IMG/VR virus record: IMGVR_UViG_3300027987_000273
Location: 1-52,215 of that record
Direction: 5' to 3' (one strand)
From: a virus
DNA: 52,215 nucleotides
The translations under genes and the position numbers were made by a program. Within the stretch, counting starts at the first letter, position 1. The number at the start of each line of letters is the position of its first letter. Below, in pieces: positions 28,675 to 38,111 of the stretch. The notes beneath the pieces were generated by a model, which was not told the origin of the DNA, made no database searches, and was given only the letters and a program-made list of their open reading frames with translations.

Positions 28675-29504
28675 GTGGTCACCGCCCGCGCGAGATTCAG
28701 GTACCAGGCGCACTGGAGGAGGGCGTTCCCGCTGTCGCTGGAGACCTTCGTCCACCAGGTCCACCGGGGATAGATCTTCCGGTCGACGGAGTTCGGGTCG
28801 ATGTAATGTTCGCCCTCGCCCAGCATAGGGGCGCCGCGGACCCAGTGGACCAGGGTGGTCTCGTTCTCGAGGATATGCCAGCCCGCCGCCCCAGGTGCGC
28901 CAGCCGTGACAGTGCCCAGCCCCGTGTCCGCGTCGGCATAGTCCCAGTAGCCGTCCTTATTGGGCGCAGGGACGATCGAGCAGGTCGCCAGGTCGATGTC
29001 GTGGGAGCCGTCTCCAGCGGCTGGGACGACGACGCCGCTCACGACGTTGCAGTTCCCGGCGCCTGGGTTCGGCGTAAGGGTCGGAGCCTTCGCGGAGAGC
29101 CACATGTCGATCCGGTCGCCGATGGTCGCCCCCTTCCACATGAGACCGCCTGCGGCGATGCGAACAGTGTCCAGGAACCCGAACTCGATGGTCTGCGGGG
29201 TCAGTGCCCCGTCGACCTCGAAAGCTGGCCCCTGGCCCCTCAGCTGGTTCGCCAGGTCGTCGCCGACTCCACAGATGTAGGGGTCGATCCCCCTCTCGAA
29301 CTTCGACGGGGTCACGATGGGGCGCCCGTCGGACAGGGTCGGCGCCGCGTCGCCAGCGCGCTCGACGATGGAGGTCAGCGCCGTGTCGATGGTGTGTGCG
29401 CCGTTCGAGGGACACAAGGTCGGGACCGTGTCCTCAGGGAGCCACACGAACTCCCAGACGTTGTCCGTGGTACAGCGGACGCGATACTTCGCGATTATGG
29501 TCAT
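28671..29504 (-). CDS. Tail fibre-region protein (277 aa)
   Basis: A 277-residue beta-rich protein with many Gly, Asp and Thr (for example TALTSIVERAGDAAPTLSDG, GCNVV-like cysteine segments, GYWDYADADTGLGTVTAGAP). AAGGAG precedes its ATG. It lies in a run of fibre-like genes and is probably virion-associated. No specific family is recognised. Confidence 0.6.
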   Translation of the reverse strand: MTIIAKYRVRCTTDNVWEFVWLPEDTVPTLCPSNGAHTIDTALTSIVERAGDAAPTLSDGRPIVTPSKFERGIDPYICGVGDDLANQLRGQGPAFEVDGALTPQTIEFGFLDTVRIAAGGLMWKGATIGDRIDMWLSAKAPTLTPNPGAGNCNVVSGVVVPAAGDGSHDIDLATCSIVPAPNKDGYWDYADADTGLGTVTAGAPGAAGWHILENETTLVHWVRGAPMLGEGEHYIDPNSVDRKIYPRWTWWTKVSSDSGNALLQCAWYLNLARAVTT

Positions 29505-30253
29505 GATGAGCTCCTTAGTGCCATCGCCGTGACGTGGACGGTCACCGGTGGCCCCGAGGGGCGCTTCGTCTGAAGCTCCCAGATCGCAGCGCCGGTGGGA
29601 ACGTTGCTGATTGTGCCCAGGTTCTGGATGGTCGGGACCTCGTCCGTGATCCCGGTCAGCTCGGCGATGACCAGGCTGTTCGTCACGTCGAAGATTCGGA
29701 CGTCCTGGGGCTTGCCCGCGTCCTCGGTCCAGGCGATGACCTGGATCAGGTCCGGGGTCCCCCAGTCGTCGGAGCCCCCGTAGACGAACTCCTGGAGAGC
29801 CTCGTAGGTGGCTGACGAGCTGGTATCCGTAGCCGGTGGGAACTGCATGATATCAGCGACCGAGCTGGTCCCGACGGGCTGGGCCTCCCACTGGCCTGTC
29901 CCCGCGTTATAGCGGAGGCCGTCGCCATCGTTCGGAGAGATGGCCGCGTCGACCAGGCCGCCGCGAATCTTCGCGACCGTCGGCGAGGGGTACGAGCCCG
30001 CCAGGTCGCCGCTCGCGGCACCATTCGGAGGCCTCGAGCTCGAGGAGTCGTCCAGCGTTGCGTCGGAGACCTTCGTGTTCAGCTGGGCCAGGGTCCCGGC
30101 GCGCATCGTGGCGACAGCTGGCGCCATGTCGAAGACCCCGACGCTGTCCTGGCCTTTGATGACCCCGCCATTCAGGCGAATCTGTCCGACCGCCGCCGGT
30201 GCGTCGTCTTCCTCGAGCTCGATGTTGCCCTGAATGGGGTCCTTGGTTCCCAA
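29501..30253 (-). CDS. Tail fibre-like protein with SYPSPTV motif (250 aa)
   Basis: A 250-residue protein starting at TTG 30253. Residues about 73-100 (PPNGAASGDLAGSYPSPTVA, KIRGG) carry the G-DL-G-YP-PTV motif recurrent in tail fibre and lectin-like phage proteins. The C-terminal half is a beta-rich domain (VYGGSDDWGTPDLIQVIAWT). Probable distal fibre or baseplate-attached adhesin. Confidence 0.65.
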   Translation of the reverse strand: MGTKDPIQGNIELEEDDAPAAVGQIRLNGGVIKGQDSVGVFDMAPAVATMRAGTLAQLNTKVSDATLDDSSSSRPPNGAASGDLAGSYPSPTVAKIRGGLVDAAISPNDGDGLRYNAGTGQWEAQPVGTSSVADIMQFPPATDTSSSATYEALQEFVYGGSDDWGTPDLIQVIAWTEDAGKPQDVRIFDVTNSLVIAELTGITDEVPTIQNLGTISNVPTGAAIWELQTKRPSGPPVTVHVTAMALRSSS

Positions 30254-30775
30254 CTAGGTCGCCTTCCGCTCTGCTGTCTTCTTCTTCCTGGGCGCCGCCT
30301 TCTTCTTCTTGAGGGCGTTTTTCTTCTGGGGCGACTTCCTGGGCGCCGCCTTCCGCTCCTCCTCCAGGCGCGCCTCCTGCTCCTCTCGCTGGCGGATGAT
30401 GCCCCGGTGGACCGCCGCCCCTGCGGAGAGTCGCTTCGCCTCGGCCTTATAGACCCGGACCTCCGCCTCCTTGTCGAGGGCGTCCTTCGCCACGTCCCGG
30501 GCCAGGGCCGTGATGTCGTTCAGGACCAGGATCATGGCCTTCGCTGCGCATTTCTTGCCCGCCAGCTTCTCCTCGTCGTTGAGCTCGGAGCCGTCGATCT
30601 CCTCCTGGATGGCCGTGGACAGCGGAGTGAACCGCTGGCGGAGTCGCTCGAGGATTTCGCGCTTCGCAAGGAGCCGCCCGGTCTCGGCTTCGCAGGCAGC
30701 AGCGCGCGAGAGCTGTTCTGCTGCCTGCTCGTCGAGGGTCCGGGCGACTATCTCCTGGGTCTGGCTGGGGTTCAT
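30254..30775 (-). CDS. Coiled-coil protein with Lys-rich tail (173 aa)
   Basis: A 173-residue protein. The first 135 residues are helical and charged (AEQLSRAAACEAETGRLLAK, VRVYKAEAKRLSAGAAVHRG). The end is an Ala/Lys/Pro histone-like tail (KKNALKKKKAAPRKKK). It may be a virion accessory or DNA-binding protein. Not recognised. Confidence 0.55.
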   Translation of the reverse strand: MNPSQTQEIVARTLDEQAAEQLSRAAACEAETGRLLAKREILERLRQRFTPLSTAIQEEIDGSELNDEEKLAGKKCAAKAMILVLNDITALARDVAKDALDKEAEVRVYKAEAKRLSAGAAVHRGIIRQREEQEARLEEERKAAPRKSPQKKNALKKKKAAPRKKKTAERKAT

Positions 30776-30793
30776 GGCCCGAGCCTATCGGCT

Positions 30794-32362
30794 TTATGCG
30801 ATGTAGTCGACCACCGCGAGGATGTCGCCTGTTTTGAGCTTCCGGTTGAACCGGAGCTGGCCGTTCGCCAGCGAGGTCCCCGGATACACGTCGCCGGTGC
30901 CCGCGTCGGCCGCGTCCAGCTTCAGGTATTGGCCGTTATGGTAGACGTCGTAATCGTCGACGAACGTGCCACCGGACAGGTCGCCCAGGTTCGTGTCCAG
31001 GTTGTTGTCGTTGGCCGGGCCAGACACGTCGACGTCCTCGGCCAGGTCGGCCGTGACGATGGCGAACACGCGCCGACGGTGCGCCGCGTTGTAGGCCTGG
31101 ACCAGGGCGTTGAACAGCGAGACCTCGCCCCCGAACGTGGTCTCGTAGGCCGCGACCTCCGCCGTCGTCTCGGACACCTTGACTCCGGGGCCGGTCCACG
31201 TGCCCTCGTTGATCATGTTGGAGTCTTCGAGGATGAGCTCTCCGGCGCCGGTCGCGGACACGCGCAGGTCTGATGCCCGCTGGATGACCCCTGCGGTCGT
31301 GGCGCCGATGTCGATGCCAGTGGAGCCGCTGTCGACGGTGATACCGTTCAGGAAGTCGACCACCACCGCGTCGATGTCGAACTCGTCGACGTCTGCGGCG
31401 ATGTTCACCTGGCTGGTGCCGCCTGCGGAGCCCTCCACGATGGAGAACAGGGTGGCCTCGAGGTCGTCGCGGATGGCCCACACGAGACCCGCGCCCTCGA
31501 GGTCGAGGGTCGCGTTCGTGAGGAGGTCGACCGGGGTGGTCCCCTGATTGTCGTAGCCCACCTGACGGGTCACGACGGACCCGGCGGGGAGGTCGACGAT
31601 GGCGCCGGTCAGGAAGTCGAACTCGGACAGGTCCTCGAGACGGACGCGCTCGCGAGTACAGTAGTTGATCACTGCGTTCTCGATGTCGGCAACCGGAACC
31701 GCCTCGAGGTCGTCGCCGGTGGCCGTGAGGCGCACGAACGAGATCTGGACCCGCGTGGTGGTCGTGTCGGTGATGGTGCCGCCGTCGACCAGGCCGCTCT
31801 CGCCCTGAAGGAGACCGTAGACCTGGCGCCCGCCCGAGAGAATCGGGTCTCGGGATGCGCCGTCGACGATCAGCATCAGGTTAAGGGGGGAGATGGCGTT
31901 CGGTCCCGACACCTCGGAGAGGGCGTGGGTCCCGAAGGTGCCGCCGTGGGCCGCGACGACCGTGCCCAGGGTCGTGACAGCGCCGACCGCCGCCGTGGTC
32001 TGGGTGGGGAGCTCGCCCGTGCCCAGGATGACGAAGTTGTTCCCAGCGCCGACGGTAACGTCCACGAGACTGTGAACGTCGCGGAGAACGCGCTTCTTTT
32101 CGACCGCGTGGAGCGCGGTGTTCAGGTCGTTCACGCCGCGCTGGATGCCCGTCTCGAGCGTCGACGGGACGATCAGGTCATCGAACCAGGAGCCCGCCTG
32201 GTCCTGAAGAAGGTTGTTCAGCTGAGACCTGATGTTGTTCAGGTCATCGAGCAGCGAGACGGGGTTCGTCTCGAAGTTCGCCTCCGACGGGGCGACGTTG
32301 TCGAGGATGTCGGCGACGAGCGATCGGCGAATTTGCGTTTCTTGCTGGAGCAGCGAACCCAT
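30794..32362 (-). CDS. Large tail fibre or virion adhesion protein (522 aa)
   Basis: A 522-residue protein. The N-terminal 90 residues are helical (DDLNNIRSQLNNLLQDQAGS). The rest is beta-rich with Thr/Gly/Val patterns (TLGTVVAAHGGTFGTHALSE, FDIDAVVVDFLNGITVDSG) like phage fibre shafts. It ends with a compact domain (YDVYHNGQYLKLDAADAGTG). The fibre role is inferred from composition and from its place after the baseplate genes. Confidence 0.65.
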   Translation of the reverse strand: MGSLLQQETQIRRSLVADILDNVAPSEANFETNPVSLLDDLNNIRSQLNNLLQDQAGSWFDDLIVPSTLETGIQRGVNDLNTALHAVEKKRVLRDVHSLVDVTVGAGNNFVILGTGELPTQTTAAVGAVTTLGTVVAAHGGTFGTHALSEVSGPNAISPLNLMLIVDGASRDPILSGGRQVYGLLQGESGLVDGGTITDTTTTRVQISFVRLTATGDDLEAVPVADIENAVINYCTRERVRLEDLSEFDFLTGAIVDLPAGSVVTRQVGYDNQGTTPVDLLTNATLDLEGAGLVWAIRDDLEATLFSIVEGSAGGTSQVNIAADVDEFDIDAVVVDFLNGITVDSGSTGIDIGATTAGVIQRASDLRVSATGAGELILEDSNMINEGTWTGPGVKVSETTAEVAAYETTFGGEVSLFNALVQAYNAAHRRRVFAIVTADLAEDVDVSGPANDNNLDTNLGDLSGGTFVDDYDVYHNGQYLKLDAADAGTGDVYPGTSLANGQLRFNRKLKTGDILAVVDYIA

Positions 32363-32435
32363 GAGAGCAGTCCTCCCCCTTCAGAGGTCAGTTCCTCCAG
32401 TGCCCTGACGGGGTCACTGTAGCATCGAACAGCCC

Positions 32436-32942
32436 TCAGCGACGAGAACGGTCGCGCAATTTTCTCCGAGCTTCTCGGAGCTCCTCCTTGAGGTCGTCGA
32501 CCTGCTCCTTCTTGAGCTGCTCGATGCCCTGGGCAATCTTCCGCTGCTGGGCCTCGACCGTGTCGACCTGCTGGCGAATCTGTCGCACCTCCTTGACCGC
32601 CGCGGTGTGCATAGGTAGGGATTCGTGGACCTCGAGCTCGTGGGCGTGTTCCTTCATCGTGTCGTGGACGACCAGGGCCCACGACCCGAGGGCCGCCAGA
32701 CAGCCCAGGACGCCCCAGAACAGGAGTTTTGTCCAGGCGCCGCCGTCCAGGCCGAGGAATGTCTTCGGCGGTTCTCCGCCGCCTCCGCCGCTCTGCTTGG
32801 GTGCCCTGCGGGCCAGCTCGAACGCCAGCTTGTCCAGGAACTCGTCCGGGGAGACGTCAGCGCCGTTCTGGGCGACCGCGTGGAGCTCGATGACAGCCCC
32901 CTCGGTCGTGACCCGCTTCGGCCTGGCGTGGACCTCGGACAT
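32436..32942 (-). CDS. Membrane-anchored coiled-coil protein (168 aa)
   Basis: A 168-residue protein. A soluble N-terminal part and Gly-rich linker lead to one transmembrane segment (about 69-91, TKLLFWGVLGCLAALGSWAL) and then a long coiled coil (VRQIRQQVDTVEAQQRKIAQ, GIEQLKKEQVDDLKEELREA). A tail gene position makes a virion-associated or lysis-related protein possible. Not recognised. Confidence 0.55.
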   Translation of the reverse strand: MSEVHARPKRVTTEGAVIELHAVAQNGADVSPDEFLDKLAFELARRAPKQSGGGGGEPPKTFLGLDGGAWTKLLFWGVLGCLAALGSWALVVHDTMKEHAHELEVHESLPMHTAAVKEVRQIRQQVDTVEAQQRKIAQGIEQLKKEQVDDLKEELREARRKLRDRSRR

Positions 32943-32951
32943 GGCTCCAGT

Positions 32952-34211
32952 TTACACGCCGCCCCACCAGGCCAGCCAGGTCGCGAAGATGGTGGAAGGC
33001 CCCCCCGCCGTCGCAGACGTGAATTGCGCTTGCAGGACCGCGGGATAACCGTATTGATCTGGGGAGGAGGTGCTTCCGGTGGCTCTCATTGCCGGCGACC
33101 GGAGACCGTTCGCCCAGATTGGGGGGAAGATTCGGCTCGCGAGAGGGGGATCGCCGTTCTGACCCAGCCCAGGGTCGTCGTCTTCGACCAGGGCTGTCGT
33201 GTTACCGATGATAGACGACAGATCGACTAGGTGGGTGTTGTCGTCGGCGCGATTGAACAGCTGCCACGAGTTGAGGGCGAGGATTTGCCCCGTTGGGGCT
33301 CCGGTGGCCTCTAGCCGGAACCAGGCGAGACGTCGATGGTCCTCGTGCGCGAACTGATCGGGCGCTCCGAAATGGAAGTTTACATGTCCGATGTGCATGG
33401 GGAAACACGCCGCCTGGCGACTCACTCCGGCATCCGTCAGGCGCCAGTTCGTCGCGTCGATGGTCCAGTCTCCGTCCTGGTAAAGCCAGTCCTTCGCCGT
33501 CACCTGTGCCCACTGGTACCCCCAGCCCTTCCGCCAATCCCAGACATCTCGCTGGAGGAGCGCTGTCGAGGTCGGTGGAATTTGGACCGAGCAGAGCTTG
33601 AACCAGCCCGCGTCCGGTGTGGGCTCGTTTGTCACGTCGTCGGCGTCGTTCGCTGTCGCCAGGAGCGCGCTCTGCTTGACCTGGAGCTCGAGCTCGAGAT
33701 TCGAGCGCTTCAGAAGGTTCTGAGACGACAGGGCGCCGGTCACCGCGTCCTTGAAGTCCCGGGGAACGGTCGCTTCGTCGACAGACACGAGACGCGCCTG
33801 GACCATGTCTCGCCGGTATTGCGTCGCGTCCGCCGCCGCGAAGTCCACCGACTGCCCGGGGACGAACGTCACGTGGTGTTCAGGCACCAGTGAGGCGTCG
33901 GACAGGAGCGTCGAGTTGTTGCGCTGGAAGACCACTCCGGCGTCGAATTTGATGTTCAGCGTCGGATTGTTCGTGTCGTCGACCCTGGCGCAGAGGGCGT
34001 TCTTCAGGCACCGGAAGGACGCCGTCGCAGCGCTCCCCAGGGGTGCGGTACCGGTCGAATGGCGAATAGGGACGTCGTTCGGAGCGGCCAGGTGCGAGAC
34101 GATCTCGTCGAACGTGAAGCGACGGAGGAAGTCTTGGAGCCCCTCGATGTCCGTGTCGACGAGTCCTTCGCCGTCGTTGAATCTGTATCTGCTGCTGTGG
34201 CCCGCCATCAT
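32952..34211 (-). CDS. Virion structural protein, probable fibre/baseplate-attached (419 aa)
   Basis: A 419-residue protein beginning MMAGHSSRYRFNDGEGLVDT. It is rich in Trp, Asp and beta patterns (GYQWAQVTAKDWLYQDGDWT). It sits right after the gpI-position gene. Probably attached to the baseplate periphery. Confidence 0.6.
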   Translation of the reverse strand: MMAGHSSRYRFNDGEGLVDTDIEGLQDFLRRFTFDEIVSHLAAPNDVPIRHSTGTAPLGSAATASFRCLKNALCARVDDTNNPTLNIKFDAGVVFQRNNSTLLSDASLVPEHHVTFVPGQSVDFAAADATQYRRDMVQARLVSVDEATVPRDFKDAVTGALSSQNLLKRSNLELELQVKQSALLATANDADDVTNEPTPDAGWFKLCSVQIPPTSTALLQRDVWDWRKGWGYQWAQVTAKDWLYQDGDWTIDATNWRLTDAGVSRQAACFPMHIGHVNFHFGAPDQFAHEDHRRLAWFRLEATGAPTGQILALNSWQLFNRADDNTHLVDLSSIIGNTTALVEDDDPGLGQNGDPPLASRIFPPIWANGLRSPAMRATGSTSSPDQYGYPAVLQAQFTSATAGGPSTIFATWLAWWGGV

Positions 34212-34217
34212 GTCTCC

Positions 34218-35126
34218 TTATGGGTTCAGTCGGCACTCGATGATCCCGAGGACCCCTGCGCCCTTCTTCTGGCGCAGCATCTCACGGACTGAGGCCTCTG
34301 TTCCTGGGGTGCAACCGAAAGGCAGGATCAGGATCAGCTTGCTGGGCCTACTGGAGGCCATTCGGTCGCCCCGGTTGAAGTAGCTATCCTGGAACCCGTC
34401 GAGGAGGTTCCCGTCCCTGTCGAACTTCTGGACGGTCCAGGTGGCGCCAGCGTCGGCCGCCCCCGACCCGGCCGGGTTCTGGTATTCCACCGCGTCTCCG
34501 ACCATGCCCGTGATGGGGAATGTCCCGTCGTTGTTCGCGTCCGCGGCGCCCGAGATGACCAGCTTCGTGTCGACGCGCTCCTCGACCGTCGGGGCCTTGA
34601 AGGGCGGGACGACAACGCCACCGGGACCCAGGGCGAAGCCCGCGTCGGGGACGAAGGTCATGTTCCCGTCGACGTCGGGCGCCGTGAACGTGCCCCCGGT
34701 GCCAGTATCGGAGGTCGAGGTCCTGAAGAACGCCCGGTCGCGGGGGAGCTCGACCATGGCCACGGTCCCTGGGATGGCCTCGGCGTCGATGATGGCCTGG
34801 GCTGCGGCGATGATGGTGTCCCTGGTCAGGGCGTCGGGCACGCTGCGAATCCGAGCCCGGAGGGCGACGTCCAGCTCCCCGTCCTGGCGCGAGGTCCCGC
34901 GGTCGACCGCGTGCTGGTTCAGCCAGTCCGGATCGTTCCCGGTCGGACCGACCGCCGTGGTGATCAGGGTGTTCTTGAACCAGTCGTCGTGCTGCTGGAT
35001 GACCCCGTCGGTCATGACCGCGACCGCCGACAGGTACTCCTGGATCCGCTCGTCGCTGGTGAACCATGAGGGGAGCACCGCGCGGGCAAAATTCAGGAGT
35101 CTCGTCTGTTCCGGTGTGAGAGCCAT
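34218..35126 (-). CDS. Baseplate protein in the gpI/XkdU position (302 aa)
   Basis: A 302-residue protein directly downstream of the gpJ-like gene, where P2 gpI or PBSX XkdU-type proteins occur. The N-terminal half is helical (LNFARAVLPSWFTSDERIQE). Residues about 187-218 carry a beta module (SGAADANNDGTFPITGMVGD) also found in the proteins at 38112 and 39505. The end is helical. The gpI-like role is positional inference. Confidence 0.65.
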   Translation of the reverse strand: MALTPEQTRLLNFARAVLPSWFTSDERIQEYLSAVAVMTDGVIQQHDDWFKNTLITTAVGPTGNDPDWLNQHAVDRGTSRQDGELDVALRARIRSVPDALTRDTIIAAAQAIIDAEAIPGTVAMVELPRDRAFFRTSTSDTGTGGTFTAPDVDGNMTFVPDAGFALGPGGVVVPPFKAPTVEERVDTKLVISGAADANNDGTFPITGMVGDAVEYQNPAGSGAADAGATWTVQKFDRDGNLLDGFQDSYFNRGDRMASSRPSKLILILPFGCTPGTEASVREMLRQKKGAGVLGIIECRLNP

Positions 35127-35129
35127 GGT

Positions 35130-36251
35130 CTAGACCGTGAACGTGAAGGCGTCTCCTCGGATGACCTGGCTGGACGTCGGAACCAGGTCGGCGATGGGCT
35201 GGGCCCCGCCCGGGTTCGTGGTGATGGTGTCGAACGTGACCTCCAGGATGTCGTCCGGGGCCACCGCGATGATCGCGGCGATGACGCTGTCGAGATACAT
35301 GGTCTCGCCGACCTTGAGCTTCGACAGGCGGTTCGTCACAGCGTCGGAGAGCAGGCTGGAGAAGGCCGCCACGTCGTAGCCCTCGCGGACCACCAGGGTA
35401 AAGTCCATCGAGACAGCGAGCTGGACGCCGCCGACGACCACGACGGTCGACCCGGCACACCGCCAGTCCTCGAGCTCGGCCACGACGTCGGAGATCATCT
35501 GGAGGGTGGAGTTACCATCCTCATCGGACACGCGGACCGTAGCGATCCCCGAGATGACGTCCTCGACCGCCTTGGCCACCCGGACGCTGTCCACCGTGAG
35601 GGCGCCGAACTCCAGCGATGCCAGGGTTCCCCGGCGCAGGGTGAGGAAAAAGTTACGCGCCCTCGTCCGGAGGGCCTCGTCGCTCTCCTCGTCGTTGCCA
35701 CCGCCAGCCCTGGCGGGATTGGTTACCGCGAAGGTCGAGTCGAATCCCGGGACGTCCAGGATCTGGACGATGGAGTCGGCCTCCACGTTCCCGTCGCGCC
35801 CCTCGAGGACCGCTGTCACCTGGACGGTCTTCGGCCCGAGCTCGCCCAGGCCCCAGACGACGTCCGCGTCCGTCGTGAACTGAATCTGCTCGCCATCGGC
35901 GTCGAAGTCGGTGGCGACGATGGTCCCGGTCGGGATGACGCCAGCGGGTTCCCCGCCGCCCTGGGATGGCCGGGTGAACTCGACCTGGGCCTGGGCCTGG
36001 GTCGCCGGGTTGCGCTGGATGTTGTAGTGGTCGTCCACCAGGGTGGTGAGCTCGTCGCCCACTGCGCCGTCGATGAACGTGGCCTTGAAGGCCTGGGCGG
36101 AGAACCGGATGGCCGCGTCGTTCATGGCTGCGGCGCCGTGAATCTGGGCCTGGGCGATGTCGCCGTCGAAGAACTGGAGGCGCGGTCGGAGAGCCTGGGC
36201 CTGAGCGATGCCCTGGTCGACTAGGTCCTCGAATGATGGTGCGACTGGCAT
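35130..36251 (-). CDS. Baseplate wedge protein, gpJ/XkdT-like
   Basis: A 373-residue protein following a gp25-like gene, the conserved order in contractile tails. Typical baseplate-J features are a central beta-rich domain (VQVTAVLEGRDGNVEADSIV, QILDVPGF), the following NPARAGGGNDEESDEALRTR motif, and the C-terminal alpha/beta domain. The DEE-ES-D-LR-R pattern is characteristic of this family. It forms the outer part of the baseplate wedge. Confidence 0.88.
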   Translation of the reverse strand: MPVAPSFEDLVDQGIAQAQALRPRLQFFDGDIAQAQIHGAAAMNDAAIRFSAQAFKATFIDGAVGDELTTLVDDHYNIQRNPATQAQAQVEFTRPSQGGGEPAGVIPTGTIVATDFDADGEQIQFTTDADVVWGLGELGPKTVQVTAVLEGRDGNVEADSIVQILDVPGFDSTFAVTNPARAGGGNDEESDEALRTRARNFFLTLRRGTLASLEFGALTVDSVRVAKAVEDVISGIATVRVSDEDGNSTLQMISDVVAELEDWRCAGSTVVVVGGVQLAVSMDFTLVVREGYDVAAFSSLLSDAVTNRLSKLKVGETMYLDSVIAAIIAVAPDDILEVTFDTITTNPGGAQPIADLVPTSSQVIRGDAFTFTV

Positions 36252-36731
36252 CTAACTCACCTCCACGGCCGCCCTCACGGCCTCGTGTTGCAGTTCCCGC
36301 CCGGTCGGGATGACTGTCACCGCGATGCGCACGGAGTCGGACAGGATCTCGACGAACACCTCCTTGACGTCCTCGATCCTGGGGTCGCGCAGGAGCTGCC
36401 CCCGGATGCGCTCCTTGAGCTCGTCGCGGGCCGACGCTGTGTTCCTGTTCTTCACGAACAGGCGCGCACCGACGCCGTAATCGGGCAGGGTGGCCCATTC
36501 GCCTGGGTCCGTGATGATGGTGCGGATGATCCACTGGCGCAGCGCCACGAACCCCTCGGCGACCTTCCAGTCCCCCGCCGGGGTGACCACGTAATCCGCG
36601 CCATCGCCCTGGACCACGTCGAACCAGATGTCGAGGCCTCGGAGCCGGTCGATCTGGAGCTGGGCCTCCGAGCCACCAGCGACCGAGCCACCGACGGAGG
36701 GGGAGATGGTCCACGGCCCGAGGGAACTCAT
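36252..36731 (-). CDS. Baseplate wedge subunit, gpW/gp25-like
   Basis: A 159-residue protein with the gp25/lysozyme-like wedge pattern (VALRQWIIRTIITDPGEWAT, LPDYGVGARLFVKNRNTASA, RIRGQLLRDPRIEDVKEVFV). It is part of the baseplate that contacts the end of the sheath. It precedes gpJ and overlaps the upstream LamG gene as ATGA. Confidence 0.88.
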   Translation of the reverse strand: MSSLGPWTISPSVGGSVAGGSEAQLQIDRLRGLDIWFDVVQGDGADYVVTPAGDWKVAEGFVALRQWIIRTIITDPGEWATLPDYGVGARLFVKNRNTASARDELKERIRGQLLRDPRIEDVKEVFVEILSDSVRIAVTVIPTGRELQHEAVRAAVEVS

Positions 36732-38110
36732 GGCAGGGCCCCCAGGTTCCCGTTATCGTCGAGCTTGTACACGAAGATCTCCTCCACCGTTGCGGGCCAT
36801 CCTCCCACAGGGACCACCGAGAACGCGAACCCGTTAGCGATCGGGTTCTTGCCACTCGAGGGGCTGTCGAACGGGGCGACGAACTTGGACCCGTCGTGGA
36901 CGACCAGGGTCTGGCCGGAGTAGGGGATCCCGTAGCGGAGGGTCACGATGACCATCTGAACGCCTGGGTCGACGTCGACGACGTCGAACGTGATGGGCGT
37001 GTCCTGGGCGATGACCCCGGGGAACGCGGGGGAGACGTTCTGGACGACCGGAGGATTCGTGTCCAGGGCAATCCCGGTGAGCCCCAGGGACAGGACCTCG
37101 ATGGAGTCCACCGGCGCGTCGGCCTTCGCGCTGTAGACGCTGAGACCGTCCAGGAAGACCTCCACAGGGTCGCTCTCGACGAACGCCTGGGCTGTCGGGT
37201 TGACCACTGCGCTCTCCGCGAACGCCTCCACGGGGTCGCTCTCGATGAACGCCTGGGCGCTGGGGTTCACCGCCGGAGCGTCGGTGTAGGCCTCGCCGCT
37301 GTCGGGATTGTCGACGTGGTCGGTCCCGAAAAACGTGTAGCCCTGGGGGAACAGCTCGAGCTCGCGGACCGTGTCCTCGCTGTCCGTGAGCCCCGTGGGG
37401 AGCGGCGCGTCGTTGTTGTTCGACGTTCGGTCCAGGACGGTCGCCCCCGAGGCCGAAGGGAACAGGCGCTGGCCTGGCCGCCCTGTCAGCCAGTTCCCGA
37501 CCAGGTTGGCCGCGGTTGGGTCCTGCTCGACGAGATAGTTATTGGCAATCTCCGTGCCAGTTCGCAGGTCCGACCAGAGGCGCACGTCGGCCAGGGCGTA
37601 GCCCTTGAGCTCCTCGACCCCGGTGGCATCGTTGAGCCCGCCGAGGACCAGGTCGCCGTCGCTGTCGAACGTCCCGGCCAGGAGGTTCTCGGTGATGGCT
37701 GAACCGTTCCCCTGGGACACGCTGTCGAGGAACAGCTCCATCTGGGTCCCTGCGGCGCCAGCGGAGCCGTCGAACGTGATGGCGACGTGGTGCCACTCGT
37801 CGGCGTTGTCGGTCGTGAGACCCGTCCACTCGCGCTCGTGGAACGTCCCGCCGCTGGTCTCGTACACTGCCAGCTTGATGGAGTCGCCGTTCGTCTCGTT
37901 GAACCGGACGAGCCACTGGAAGTTCGTCGAGTGGTCCTTCCCGACGATGACCCGGTCCGTGTTGCCACTGTGGGAGCCCACCTTCCGCAGCCAGAACTCG
38001 ACCGTGAAGTCCCCGGTCAGGCTGATGGACGCCGCGTCGGGCACACGTGGAGCCCTCGGATCCGTCGGATCCTGCTGGTCGTTCGGGTATAGGAGGCTCC
38101 ACTGGGACAT
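36728..38110 (-). CDS. LamG-domain virion protein with tandem repeats (460 aa)
   Basis: A 460-residue protein. Residues about 28-180 look like a LamG/concanavalin-type jelly roll (SISLTGDFTVEFWLRK, NADEWHHVAITFDGS, YALADVRLWSDLRTG), a carbohydrate- or protein-binding fold. Residues 281-302 and 303-324 are two copies of a 22-residue repeat (VNPSAQAFIESDPVEAF and VNPTAQAFVESDPVEVF). The C-terminal domain (NVSPAFPGVIAQDTPITFDV) resembles a beta-sandwich. It is inserted among baseplate genes, which suggests an adhesin or decoration near the baseplate. Confidence 0.7.
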   Translation of the reverse strand: MSQWSLLYPNDQQDPTDPRAPRVPDAASISLTGDFTVEFWLRKVGSHSGNTDRVIVGKDHSTNFQWLVRFNETNGDSIKLAVYETSGGTFHEREWTGLTTDNADEWHHVAITFDGSAGAAGTQMELFLDSVSQGNGSAITENLLAGTFDSDGDLVLGGLNDATGVEELKGYALADVRLWSDLRTGTEIANNYLVEQDPTAANLVGNWLTGRPGQRLFPSASGATVLDRTSNNNDAPLPTGLTDSEDTVRELELFPQGYTFFGTDHVDNPDSGEAYTDAPAVNPSAQAFIESDPVEAFAESAVVNPTAQAFVESDPVEVFLDGLSVYSAKADAPVDSIEVLSLGLTGIALDTNPPVVQNVSPAFPGVIAQDTPITFDVVDVDPGVQMVIVTLRYGIPYSGQTLVVHDGSKFVAPFDSPSSGKNPIANGFAFSVVPVGGWPATVEEIFVYKLDDNGNLGALP

Positions 38111-38111
38111 G

